A DNA stretch of 56,201 nt, taken from contig DASRWB010000039.1 in the NCBI GenBank assembly GCA_035654775.1, positions 1-56,201 of the forward strand, read 5' to 3'. This document shows positions 25,749 to 33,701 of the stretch, piece after piece. Made by a program: the position numbers and the translations under genes. Origin of the DNA: HKST-UBA85 sp035654775 (GTDB taxonomy: Bacteria; Bacteroidota; Bacteroidia; Flavobacteriales; Flavobacteriaceae). The notes under the pieces are model-generated. The model was not told the DNA's origin. It saw only the letters and a list, made by a program, of their open reading frames with translations, and ran no database searches. Within the stretch, counting starts at the first letter, position 1; each line of letters starts with the position of its first letter.

Positions 25749-26609
25749 TTAATGGTTTAACGTGCCGGCATTAACAACAGGGGAAGCTTCTTTATCTCCA
25801 CAAAGAATGACCATTAAGTTACTCACCATAGCCGCTTTTCGTTCTTCATCCAGTACTACAATTTCTTTTTCGCCCAGTTTATCCAGAGCCATTTCTACCA
25901 TACTTACGGCACCTTCAACTATTTTATGTCTTGCGGCAACAATTGCGGTAGCTTGTTGTCTTTTTAGCATGGCATTAGCAATTTCTTGAGCGTAGGCTAA
26001 ATATCCTATTCTTGCTTCAAGTACTTCTATACCGGCAATAGCAAGTCGTTCTTCGAGTTCTTTTTCCAGCGCTTCACTTACTTCGTTTACACTGGAGCGA
26101 AGCGTAATGTCTTCATCGTGACCATCATCTGCAAAATTATCGTAGGGATACATACTGGCGAGTTTGCGAACAGCGGCATCGGTTTGTACTTTTACAAAGT
26201 TTTGATAATTATCAACATCAAAAGCTGCCTTATACGTATTATGAACACGCCAAACCAATATTGTGCTTATCATTACAGGGTTTCCAAGCTTGTCGTTTAC
26301 TTTTAGGCGTTCACTGTCAAAATTACTGGCTCTTAAGGATATTTTCATTTTGGTATAAAACGGATTTGTCCAATAAAATCCATTTTGTTTTACGGTCCCT
26401 ACATATTTACCAAAGAGCAACAGTACTCTGGAGCCATTGGGTTGAACCATTATAAATCCCGGAGCAATCAATAATGAGAGAAAAACCGAAGCTAAATACC
26501 AAGGATTTTTTGATAAAACAGCAAAAGTAATGCCTCCAAAAAATAAGGCAAGAAAAATAAAAAGCATTAGGTATCCATTTGCAGGAACGATTGTTTTTTC
26601 AGCTTTCAT
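25749..26609 (-). CDS. SPFH/band-7 domain membrane protein
   Basis: 286 aa. Two N-terminal membrane segments (about residues 12-30 and 34-55), then an SPFH/Band 7 domain (about 60-230): GFYWTNPFYTKMKISLRASNF, VNDKLGNPVMISTILVWRV, and ELEERLAIAGIEVLEARIGYL followed by an EIANAMLKRQQA helix. SPFH proteins form membrane-associated rings that organise proteases and membrane domains. It is the first gene of the SPFH-DUF4177-Arc operon, with a strong inverted repeat 16 bp before its start. Confidence 0.9.
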   Translation of the reverse strand: MKAEKTIVPANGYLMLFIFLALFFGGITFAVLSKNPWYLASVFLSLLIAPGFIMVQPNGSRVLLLFGKYVGTVKQNGFYWTNPFYTKMKISLRASNFDSERLKVNDKLGNPVMISTILVWRVHNTYKAAFDVDNYQNFVKVQTDAAVRKLASMYPYDNFADDGHDEDITLRSSVNEVSEALEKELEERLAIAGIEVLEARIGYLAYAQEIANAMLKRQQATAIVAARHKIVEGAVSMVEMALDKLGEKEIVVLDEERKAAMVSNLMVILCGDKEASPVVNAGTLNH

Positions 26610-26624
26610 AAAATTTAGTTTAAA

Positions 26625-26645
26625 ATGATATTAAAATAATATCAT
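26625..26645. promoter_or_regulatory. Palindromic operator candidate before the SPFH operon
   Basis: ATGATATTA-AAA-TAATATCAT, a perfect 9-bp inverted repeat with a 3-bp centre, 16 bp upstream of the SPFH start. A second, weaker repeat (AAAGAT...ATCTTT, 26646-26663) follows directly. The Arc-type protein encoded at the end of the operon is an obvious candidate ligand, though PadR- or GntR-like factors could also use such a site. Confidence 0.55.
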
Positions 26646-26766
26646 AAAGATATATAAATCTTTTTTAATTATCAAAACTTATTTTTGGCACGATAGTTGA
26701 AATCTAGATAGTATATGTAATTACTGTGAAATGATTCAGTGATTTCATATTTTTGGTTGGTTAGTT

Positions 26767-26799
26767 AAAAAAAGCATCTGATTATAGATGCTTTTTTTT
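26767..26799 (-). terminator. Terminator of the alpha/beta hydrolase gene
   Basis: GCATCT (26774-26779) and AGATGC (26786-26791) with flanking A7 and T8 runs. It lies 20 bp past the hydrolase stop on the minus strand, and is symmetric, so it can act on both strands. Confidence 0.85.
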
Positions 26800-26819
26800 A
26801 TAGCGGTATTTTTTGCGCT

Positions 26820-27740
26820 TTAGTTTATAAAAGAGAGGATGTCTTCTATCAGTTTTTTTGAAATGTTTCGGTGCGATTCATTGTAAGATTTTGAGTTTTC
26901 CAAATCGTCTCCTTCAATAATGAACATTAAATGATTCATGTTTTTAATAATACCAAATGAGGCTTCGGGATAGGCATTCTTTAAGGTAGTGGCTTCTTCC
27001 ACACTTACTTGCAAATCTTTGGTGCCATTTAGGATCAAAACCGGAATGTCGAGTTTTTTTATTTCTTCTTTAGGGTTGTATTTCATCCAACTCATCATAA
27101 AAGGCTGGGTTTCCAGATTGAAAATAGAGGTTAATGCTACCGGAAATTGAGTGGTGGTTTTTCCGGACTTGAGAATTTTAAAGATACGTTTGGTGTCTTC
27201 CAGATAGATATTTGCTGTTTTTTCTACCTGGTAAGTTATAACTTCATCTATAGGTTGACCGGCACCTGCTATGGAAATAAAACCGCTGGCCCTACCTTGA
27301 GCGGCAATCATTCCTATTAGGCTGCCCTGGCTGTGGCCAATTACATATATCTTTTCAAATGAAGCTGTGTTTTTAAAAAAATCAATTACGGCTATGGCGT
27401 CGTCTATAAAATCGTCAAAAGAGATGTTTTTATCAACGGTACCTTGTTTTATTTGCTTTACCACACGTTTATCATACCTGAACGTGGCAATTCCATTGCG
27501 ACTTAGGGTTTCTGCCAGTTTTTTTAAAGAATTGTTTCGTAAAAAGTTTTGATTTCCATTTCTGTCTGTAGGTCCTGAACCGGCAATAAGTATGGCTAAT
27601 GTGTTTCCTTTTGAGTGAGTCGGTGTTAGCAGTGTGCCGTCTATAAATTTAGAAATGCTTAATTCTTTTTCAATAAAGGTAGAGTCTTGAGCATGTAATG
27701 TAGTGCCAATTAAAATAAGCAACAGAAGCAATTTTTTCAT
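26820..27740 (-). CDS. Exported alpha/beta hydrolase
   Basis: 306 aa with a Sec signal peptide (MKKLLLLLILIGTTLHAQ). Alpha/beta-hydrolase core: oxyanion-loop region LIAGSGPTDRNGNQ, nucleophile elbow GHSQGS with S138, acid D242 (NGTKDLQV) and His H270 (NMNHLMF), in the canonical order. Likely a periplasmic or outer-membrane-side esterase or peptidase; the substrate is unknown. It is monocistronic. Confidence 0.85.
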   Translation of the reverse strand: MKKLLLLLILIGTTLHAQDSTFIEKELSISKFIDGTLLTPTHSKGNTLAILIAGSGPTDRNGNQNFLRNNSLKKLAETLSRNGIATFRYDKRVVKQIKQGTVDKNISFDDFIDDAIAVIDFFKNTASFEKIYVIGHSQGSLIGMIAAQGRASGFISIAGAGQPIDEVITYQVEKTANIYLEDTKRIFKILKSGKTTTQFPVALTSIFNLETQPFMMSWMKYNPKEEIKKLDIPVLILNGTKDLQVSVEEATTLKNAYPEASFGIIKNMNHLMFIIEGDDLENSKSYNESHRNISKKLIEDILSFIN

Positions 27741-27855
27741 TTTTCGGTATAGTATTTTTTAAAATCAGTCAGCAAGCTATAAAATTGTAACGATAAATTA
27801 TACTTTTTTTGTATTACCTGTTATTATTTTCAGTGGGTGAAGGTGTTAAAATAAG

Positions 27856-27869
27856 TGTATTTCATCGAT
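27856..27869. repeat. TGTATTTCATCGAT, copy 1 of a paired motif
   Basis: 14-bp motif with a palindromic ATCGAT end, repeated at 27907 with one base change and A/T-rich flanks also alike. Possible paired regulator-binding sites. Confidence 0.5.
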
Positions 27870-27906
27870 AAAATATGTGTTTTTATCTTTAAATGTTAAA
27901 AAATGG

Positions 27907-27920
27907 TGCATTTCATCGAT
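27907..27920. repeat. TGCATTTCATCGAT, copy 2 of a paired motif
   Basis: Matches 27856-27869 in 13 of 14 bases; the start-to-start spacing is 51 bp, about five helical turns, which would put two proteins on the same DNA face. Confidence 0.5.
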
Positions 27921-28023
27921 TTATATAGTCTTTTTGTCGGTTATTAAAAATATAATTATACTTTTGATATGTACTAAAAAATTACTTTTTAGTTCAATGG
28001 ATTAATTAATTAATATTTGCATT

Positions 28024-28116
28024 ATGTTGTTGATACTAGAGACCCTAAATCTAACTTCATAATAAAAAGATGCAAATTAAGAAAAGTCGAGGTTGAGGGA
28101 CCTCGACTTTTCAATT
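28024..28116 (+). ncRNA. Candidate leader RNA or small RNA with a 12-codon Leu-rich ORF
   Basis: A promoter-like AATATTTGC lies at 28012-28020. ATG at 28024 opens a 12-codon ORF (MLLILETLNLTS, stop at 28060-28062) with five Leu codons, three of them CTA. It is followed by a terminator with perfect 13-bp arms (28081-28112). The layout resembles an amino-acid attenuator leader, but the downstream gene (28203) is a dipeptidase and I could not draw a convincing antiterminator. A stand-alone small RNA is equally possible. Confidence 0.35.
28081..28116 (+). terminator. Perfect 13-bp terminator hairpin
   Basis: GAAAAGTCGAGGT (28081-28093), loop TGAGGG, ACCTCGACTTTTC (28100-28112), then AATTTTA. A strong stem with a modest U tract, 87 bp before the dipeptidase start. 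Confidence 0.75.
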
Positions 28117-28202
28117 TTATACCCCTGTATTTAATTTTTTAATGAATTCCTTTGATATAGAAAATAGAAAACACCATTTATTTTTTCTATTTTTAAAGCG
28201 CT

Positions 28203-28874
28203 ATGCTTAAATCAAACATAATACTTCTAGTCATAATTTCTTTTCTGGTAAATCCAAAAGCCACGCTGCCGGAAGGTTTTGTTTATGTATGCGAACATAT
28301 ACCAACTCTTGAAGTAGAACTCAAATACTATGGAGCTCATAATTTTGTAGGCGATACAATACCGGGCTATAAGGCTAACACATTGATTTTGACAAAGGAA
28401 GCAACAATAGCACTAAATTTAGTTCAGGAAGAATTGTTAAGGCAAAACAAATGTTTAAAAGTGTACGACGGATACAGGCCGCAACAAGCCGTAAACCATT
28501 TTATGGAATGGGCTAAACGGCTCAATGATACGCTTATGAAAAGCGAATTTTATCCGGATGTGAGCAAGGAGCAGTTGTTTGCTGAAGAATACATTGCCAC
28601 GCGCTCCGGACACAGCAGAGGAAGCACCGTTGACTTGACTATTATTGATGGAAGCACAAATGAACCCTTAGATATGGGAAGTCCTTACGATTTTTTTGGA
28701 GAACAATCCTGGGTAGATTATGAACATATTTCTGCCGAACAAAAAGCAAACAGGCAACTTTTACAAACCGTGATGCTTAATCACGGTTTTTACAGTTATT
28801 CAAAAGAATGGTGGCATTTTACGTTAAAGAATGAACCTTTCCCTAATACCTATTTTGATTTTGAAATAGAGTGA
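28203..28874 (+). CDS. ddpX: D-Ala-D-Ala dipeptidase, M15D (VanX/DdpX) family
   Basis: A 223-aa zinc dipeptidase with an N-terminal hydrophobic signal (MLKSNIILLVIISFLV). All catalytic residues of VanX-type enzymes are present: R92 (YDGYRPQQA), H137 and D144 (SGHSRGSTVDLTI), E202 and H205 (EWWHF). It hydrolyses D-Ala-D-Ala in the periplasm, probably for cell-wall recycling. There are no vanH/vanA neighbours, so it is not evidence of a glycopeptide resistance cluster. Confidence 0.92.
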   Translation: MLKSNIILLVIISFLVNPKATLPEGFVYVCEHIPTLEVELKYYGAHNFVGDTIPGYKANTLILTKEATIALNLVQEELLRQNKCLKVYDGYRPQQAVNHFMEWAKRLNDTLMKSEFYPDVSKEQLFAEEYIATRSGHSRGSTVDLTIIDGSTNEPLDMGSPYDFFGEQSWVDYEHISAEQKANRQLLQTVMLNHGFYSYSKEWWHFTLKNEPFPNTYFDFEIE

Positions 28875-28881
28875 AAGTAAA

Positions 28882-29235
28882 TTAGGTATACAAATAAGCC
28901 CAGTACATGAGTAAAAACTGTAAAGGGACTCTTAGAATCAATATCCATTTCGGAAAACCGGCGGCTTCCTTTTTGCCTTTCAGCATATAAAAATGGACTA
29001 ATAAAAAAACCGCAAGCATACAAATTATGGCATGGCTGCTCAGGCTACGCGTTTCTTCAAAACAAAGTAAAATACCTAAAGCAATTTCTGCGAAACCACT
29101 GGCATATACTAAAGTCTTGGGAAAAGGCAAGTAGCGGGGCATAATGCGTAAATACACAGAAGGAACAAAAAAATGGAGCAAACCGGCAATAATGTATACG
29201 GCCGACATAACATATAAATGCCACGGGCTATTCAT
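28882..29235 (-). CDS. DoxX-family membrane protein
   Basis: 117 aa with four hydrophobic segments (about residues 7-25, 43-60, 67-86 and 98-115), typical of the DoxX/DoxD-like family. Marks include AGLLHFFVPSVYLRIMPRYLP and ASGFAEIALGILL. The function is unclear. Its start overlaps the end of the upstream CarboxypepD_reg-like gene by 8 bp, and its stop is 8 bp from the convergent dipeptidase. Confidence 0.8.
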   Translation of the reverse strand: MNSPWHLYVMSAVYIIAGLLHFFVPSVYLRIMPRYLPFPKTLVYASGFAEIALGILLCFEETRSLSSHAIICMLAVFLLVHFYMLKGKKEAAGFPKWILILRVPLQFLLMYWAYLYT

Positions 29236-30211
29236 CTTTAAAAACTCGGTAACTAATCCCCATTCCGTAGTTGTTTAATCCGGCATCCAGTAAGGTGGAA
29301 CGACCCATACTTTCTCTGCTGAAGAGTGTCCAGGCATTGCCGTGTATAAAAACGCGTTTGATATAAGTGCGGTTTTCGGGAATTTCAGAAGTAAAGGGTA
29401 GTAATGGCCTGAAATTGGTCGGGATTTTAACAATACTGTTTCTCGATTTGATTTCTTTATATTTTTTATTCGGCAACAGTTTTCCTTTTTTATCTGTATA
29501 TCCCAAAACTTGGATGGATATAAAGATCCCATTTTCCGGCATATAGATAGCATAAGGCAATACATCAAGTGTAAACATATCACCGTTTTTTTCGGTAACT
29601 CGGAAAACAATGTTTTGGGAGTTTAAATTTTCACCCGGTAAGTTGTTTTTGTTTTCGTAAAAATTTACTTTAAACAGGGTTGAAAATGATTTTTTTTCAG
29701 CATTGGCTTTTTTTCTTTTTTTCCAATCTACAGATTCTAAGGCGATAGGAATATGAACAGATGATATTTGGGTGTCTTTTTTCGGGCTTTTATTGGCAAA
29801 ATATACGGCAATTTCAGATTCCACAGTAGGTAGCCAGCACTTGTAGTAATCGTCATCCAGATACGGTTTTAGTTTTTCTTCTTCAAACGGGCGGTTTATT
29901 TTTACACGTAAAAAAACCTCTTCCAGCTTGTCAATTTTTGGGTCCAGAAAAAGCGTGTCTTTTAAATGTATCGCAGCAATAGATAATCCTTTGTAGCCAA
30001 GGGATGAAATATGTAAGGAATCTACATCGGAATAGAGTTTTTTGGTGAATAAAAAAAGGCCTTCATCGTCGGCAAAAGTACCGTTACCATTACCAAAAGA
30101 AACCGTAGCAAACGATATGGGTTCACGGGTTTGACGGTCTAAAACGCGGGTTTGACTTTGAACAAAATTAGCAAGAAAATAAAACAATAATAAAGGTAGA
30201 AGGCGTAACAC
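29228..30211 (-). CDS. Secreted CarboxypepD_reg-like protein
   Basis: 327 aa. Signal peptide (MLRLLPLLLFYFLANFVQS). Residues about 20-85 form a CarboxypepD_reg-like domain (RVLDRQTREPISFATVSFGNG, SLGYKGLSI). The rest is beta-rich with no known catalytic motif. Such proteins are periplasmic or outer-membrane-linked in Bacteroidota. It is translationally coupled to the DoxX gene by an 8-bp overlap. Confidence 0.72.
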   Translation of the reverse strand: MLRLLPLLLFYFLANFVQSQTRVLDRQTREPISFATVSFGNGNGTFADDEGLFLFTKKLYSDVDSLHISSLGYKGLSIAAIHLKDTLFLDPKIDKLEEVFLRVKINRPFEEEKLKPYLDDDYYKCWLPTVESEIAVYFANKSPKKDTQISSVHIPIALESVDWKKRKKANAEKKSFSTLFKVNFYENKNNLPGENLNSQNIVFRVTEKNGDMFTLDVLPYAIYMPENGIFISIQVLGYTDKKGKLLPNKKYKEIKSRNSIVKIPTNFRPLLPFTSEIPENRTYIKRVFIHGNAWTLFSRESMGRSTLLDAGLNNYGMGISYRVFKDE

Positions 30212-30253
30212 GAAATAGTATTAAGTTAATATTTAATACTCACAAGGTATTAA

Positions 30254-30296
30254 TAAAAAAAACGGTCTCCAATTTTTTTTTAGAGACCGTTTTTTG
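30254..30296 (-). terminator. Terminator of htpG
   Basis: AACGGTCTC (30261-30269) and GAGACCGTT (30283-30291) around a 13-nt loop, with A and T runs on the two sides. It lies just past the htpG stop on the minus strand. Confidence 0.85.
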
Positions 30297-30309
30297 TTTT
30301 TTGGGTTTG

Positions 30310-32196
30310 TTATTTAATCATTTCATAACTGCGCTTAATAAACTTGGTAAGTTCCTCACCTTTTAATAGGCCTTGAGATAATCTTGCTAAATCCAGACTT
30401 TGATTTATCAGGCGCTCTTGTTTTTTCTTAGTTTTGGTATTCAAAATTTCACTCACTAGCTCATGGTTTGTGTTTACTACCAGGTTGTACATATCCGGCA
30501 TGTTGCCCATACCAAACATACCGCCGCCGGTCGCTTGCATTTCCTTCATACGGCGCATAAACTCCGGTTGTGTGATTATAAATGGCGAAGCATGACTATC
30601 CATAGGTTCCAACTGTACCGAAAACTTCTCGGCGGGAACAATTTCTTTTAACAGCTCGTCCAGTTTTTTCTTTTCATCATCAGTAAGCTTTGAAATTTTG
30701 GTGTCTTCTTTTTTAATCAAATTGTCAATATGATCGGCATCCACACGCACAAACGAAATGTTCTCTTTTGTGGTCTCGAGCTTTTGCATTAAATGCGAAA
30801 CAATAGGTGAGTCCAGCAACAAAACTTCATATCCTTTTGCTTTGGCATCTTCTATATAGCTGTGCTGCGCTTCTTTATTGGCCGCATACAAAATGACGAG
30901 CTTGTCATCTTTATCGGTTTGCTTTGCTTTTATCTTGTTGTACAATTCATCATAGGTGTAGTAGTTGCCATCTACGGTTGGGTATAAAGCGAAATCTTGT
31001 GCTTTTTCAAAGAATTTTTCTTCGGAAAGCATACCGTATTCAATCACAATTTTTATGTCGTCCCATTTTTTCTCAAAATCTTCACGATTGGTATTGAAAA
31101 GTGATTTTAATTTGTCGGCTACTTTTCGGGTAATGTAGGACGAAATCTTTTTTACGTTTCCATCGGCTTGTAGGTAGGAACGCGAAACGTTCAGCGGAAT
31201 ATCCGGTGAGTCTATTACGCCGCGGAGCATGGTTAAAAACTCAGGAACAATACCTTCTACATTATCGGTTACAAAAACTTGATTTTGATAGAGCTGAATG
31301 CGATCTTTTTGAATATTAAGGTCGTTGGTCATTTTGGGGAAGTACAGTATTCCCGTAAGGTTAAAAGGATAATCTACATTTAAATGAATGTTGAACAACG
31401 GTTCTTCAAACTGCATAGGGTACAATTCGCGATAGAAATCCGTATAGTCTTCTTCTTTTAAATCGGTAGGCTGTTTTGTCCATGCCGGATTGGGATTGTT
31501 TATAATGTTGTCTACCTCTTTTGTTGGCGCCGGATCCTCTTTTTTAGCACCTTCAGGTTTAGGTAAGGTTTCGGTTTTTGTACCAAATTTAATAGGCACC
31601 GGCATAAATTTGTTGTACTTTATTAAAAGTTCACGAATACGCGACTCTTCTAAAAACTCCTTATCTTCTTCTGTAATGTGAAGAATAATTTCGGTGCCTC
31701 TTGCTTTTCGGTCGTGTGGTTCCAGGGTAAACTCCGGCGAACCGTCACAAGTCCAGTGCACGGCAGTTTCATTTTCTACATAGGATTTGGTGATAATTTC
31801 CACCTTGCTTGCCACCATGAAAGCAGAGTAAAACCCAAGGCCGAAGTGTCCTATAATGCCGGAATCTTTGGCCGTGTCTTTATATTTGTTTAAAAATTCT
31901 TCAGCACCGGAAAAGGCTACTTCATTTATGTATTTTTCTACTTCTTCTGCCGTCATACCAATGCCTTGGTCTGTAATGTGAAGTTTTTTTCCTTTTTTGT
32001 CAATTTTCACTTCTATTAACGGATTTCCGTAATCTACTTTTGCTTCACCTATACTGGTTAGATGTTTTAATTTTAACGTAGCATCTGTGGCATTACTGAT
32101 TAATTCCCGGAGAAAAATCTCGTGATCGCTGTAAAGAAATTTTTTGATTAAGGGAAAAATATTTTCAACTGAAACATTAATAGTTCCTTTGGTCAT
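30310..32196 (-). CDS. htpG: Molecular chaperone HtpG (Hsp90)
   Basis: 628 aa. N-terminal GHKL ATPase domain: EIFLRELISNATDATLKLK (Asn binding Mg-ATP), DQGIGMTAEEVEKYI, and GHFGLGFYSAFMVA, then the middle domain (NVSRSYLQADGNVKKI) and C-terminal dimerisation domain. The length is normal for HtpG. It folds client proteins in the cytosol. Monocistronic; the 184-bp upstream region to fabH shows no obvious heat-shock-specific element. Confidence 0.97.
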   Translation of the reverse strand: MTKGTINVSVENIFPLIKKFLYSDHEIFLRELISNATDATLKLKHLTSIGEAKVDYGNPLIEVKIDKKGKKLHITDQGIGMTAEEVEKYINEVAFSGAEEFLNKYKDTAKDSGIIGHFGLGFYSAFMVASKVEIITKSYVENETAVHWTCDGSPEFTLEPHDRKARGTEIILHITEEDKEFLEESRIRELLIKYNKFMPVPIKFGTKTETLPKPEGAKKEDPAPTKEVDNIINNPNPAWTKQPTDLKEEDYTDFYRELYPMQFEEPLFNIHLNVDYPFNLTGILYFPKMTNDLNIQKDRIQLYQNQVFVTDNVEGIVPEFLTMLRGVIDSPDIPLNVSRSYLQADGNVKKISSYITRKVADKLKSLFNTNREDFEKKWDDIKIVIEYGMLSEEKFFEKAQDFALYPTVDGNYYTYDELYNKIKAKQTDKDDKLVILYAANKEAQHSYIEDAKAKGYEVLLLDSPIVSHLMQKLETTKENISFVRVDADHIDNLIKKEDTKISKLTDDEKKKLDELLKEIVPAEKFSVQLEPMDSHASPFIITQPEFMRRMKEMQATGGGMFGMGNMPDMYNLVVNTNHELVSEILNTKTKKKQERLINQSLDLARLSQGLLKGEELTKFIKRSYEMIK

Positions 32197-32380
32197 GATA
32201 TTGAGTTTTTAATTAATTTCTATTTTTTCTTATTCTGCTCAACTCAAAAAAAATACCAAGTACTAAAAAGTGACAAAGTGGCATTTTTTTAAATTGCTGT
32301 GCATGCATAATAATATAAAGTGTGATTTATAAAAGCAAACCCGCTGAAATATTTAAATTGCAAGAACTAATTTTTTTCAC

Positions 32381-33391
32381 ATGTACAATTCTAAAATAAT
32401 AGGTTTAGGCTACTACGTTCCCGATAATGTAGTGACCAATAACGAATTAACCAAGTTCATGGATACCAGCGATGAATGGATTCAAGAGCGAACAGGAATA
32501 CAAGAACGACGATGGGTAAAGCCCGGTTCCGGAGATACTACTTCGGTTATGGGTGTAAAAGCCGCTAAAGTAGCTATTGAAAGAGCCGGAATTGATAAAA
32601 AGGATATTGATTTTATTGTGTTTGCCACTTTAAGCCCCGATTATTATTTTCCGGGTCCCGGAGTTCAGGTACAACATGCACTCGATATAAAAACCGTAGG
32701 TGCTTTAGATATAAGAAATCAGTGTTCCGGATTTGTATATGCCTTGGCCGTGGCTGATAATTTTATAAAAACCGGAATGTACAAAAACATACTTGTTATA
32801 GGTAGCGAATTGCATTCTCACGGATTAGACAAAACTACACGTGGCAGAGGTGTTACCGTTATTTTTGGGGATGGAGCAGGAGCTGCGGTTTTAACCAGAG
32901 AACAAAATCCCAATAAGGGAATACTGTCTACACACTTACACGCTCAAGGTGAACATGCTGAAGAGTTGAGCTTAATTGCTCCCGGTATGGGAAAGCGCTG
33001 GATAAATGATATTTTGAAAGACAACAACCCCGACGATGAGAGTTATTTCCCTCATATGAATGGACAGTTTGTATTTAAAAATGCGGTACAGCGTTTTAGT
33101 GAAGTCATAATCGAAGGGTTGACGAAAAACAACTTAAGTAAGGAAGAAATAAAGTTATTGGTTCCGCATCAGGCAAATCTTAGAATATCACAATTTATTC
33201 AAAAAAAGTTTGGATTGAATGACAGTCAGGTGTACAATAACATTCAAAAATACGGAAACACAACAGCGGCTTCTATACCCATTGCTTTAACTGAAGCTTG
33301 GGAAAAAGGAAAAATAAAAGAAAACGATATCGTGGTATTGGCGGCATTTGGCAGCGGATTTACTTGGGGTAGCGTAGTCATTAGATGGTAA
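32381..33391 (+). CDS. fabH: 3-oxoacyl-ACP synthase III (KAS III)
   Basis: Starts fatty-acid chains by joining acyl-CoA and malonyl-ACP. 336 aa, thiolase fold. The catalytic triad is C115 (RNQCSGFVYAL), H263 (LLVPHQANLRIS) and N293 (YGNTTAASIP). It is a stand-alone gene with a terminator (33393), outside a fab cluster, and may be one of several FabH homologues in the genome; a variant acting on other acyl-CoA primers is possible. Confidence 0.93.
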   Translation: MYNSKIIGLGYYVPDNVVTNNELTKFMDTSDEWIQERTGIQERRWVKPGSGDTTSVMGVKAAKVAIERAGIDKKDIDFIVFATLSPDYYFPGPGVQVQHALDIKTVGALDIRNQCSGFVYALAVADNFIKTGMYKNILVIGSELHSHGLDKTTRGRGVTVIFGDGAGAAVLTREQNPNKGILSTHLHAQGEHAEELSLIAPGMGKRWINDILKDNNPDDESYFPHMNGQFVFKNAVQRFSEVIIEGLTKNNLSKEEIKLLVPHQANLRISQFIQKKFGLNDSQVYNNIQKYGNTTAASIPIALTEAWEKGKIKENDIVVLAAFGSGFTWGSVVIRW

Positions 33392-33392
33392 T

Positions 33393-33423
33393 AAAAAAGC
33401 CGGTTTTTAAACCGGCTTTTTTA
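33393..33423 (+). terminator. Terminator of fabH
   Basis: GCCGGTTT-TT-AAACCGGC with A6 before and T6 after, starting right after the stop codon. Symmetric stem. Confidence 0.92.
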
Positions 33424-33612
33424 ATGCTATTAATCAATTTTTATTAACACTCAACCTTTAGAATACGAATTAAAGATTTAATACTGTTGATGACTAATTC
33501 AGAAAAATAAAAATTCGAATTTCGTGGTTATGCTTTATACAACGTAGCATAATTAGATATATTGTATTGATTTTCAAATATTAGCAAAATTTAACATATT
33601 TCTATAAATGCA

Positions 33613-33638
33613 AAACCCCGAAGCGCGCTTCGGGGTTT
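33613..33638. terminator. Perfect 26-bp palindromic terminator
   Basis: AAACCCCGAAGCG with its exact complement CGCTTCGGGGTTT. It lies 64 bp past the stop of the minus-strand outer-membrane protein, and on that strand is followed by TGCATTTATAG, so the U tract is weak. Confidence 0.65.
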
Positions 33639-33701
33639 CTTATTTAATAACCCAACATTAACACTAACCATCAACTATTATGCAGGTTATTAAATATTTT
33701 T

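Larger units (their letters stand above)
27741..28202. other. 462-bp intergenic stretch with repeated motif and small transcript candidate
   Basis: AT-rich divergent region between the hydrolase (minus) and the dipeptidase (plus). It holds two copies of TG(T/C)ATTTCATCGAT 51 bp apart, a promoter-like AATATTTGC at 28012-28020, a 12-codon leucine-rich ORF and a perfect terminator (28081-28112). No other gene is seen. Confidence 0.7.
33392..33701. other. 310-bp intergenic stretch flanked by two terminators
   Basis: Between the convergent fabH and outer-membrane protein genes. It begins with the fabH terminator (33393) and holds a perfect 26-bp palindromic terminator at 33613-33638. The 190 bp between them is AT-rich and holds no ORF or RNA that I can recognise. 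Confidence 0.7.

Noticed and set aside
28203..28874. Vancomycin-resistance cluster
   Set aside because: Only a VanX-like dipeptidase is present; no vanH, vanA ligase or vanRS is nearby.
33613..33638. 26-bp perfect palindrome as a mobile repeat end
   Set aside because: Its place just past a gene end fits a terminator; no inverted partner or target duplication is seen.
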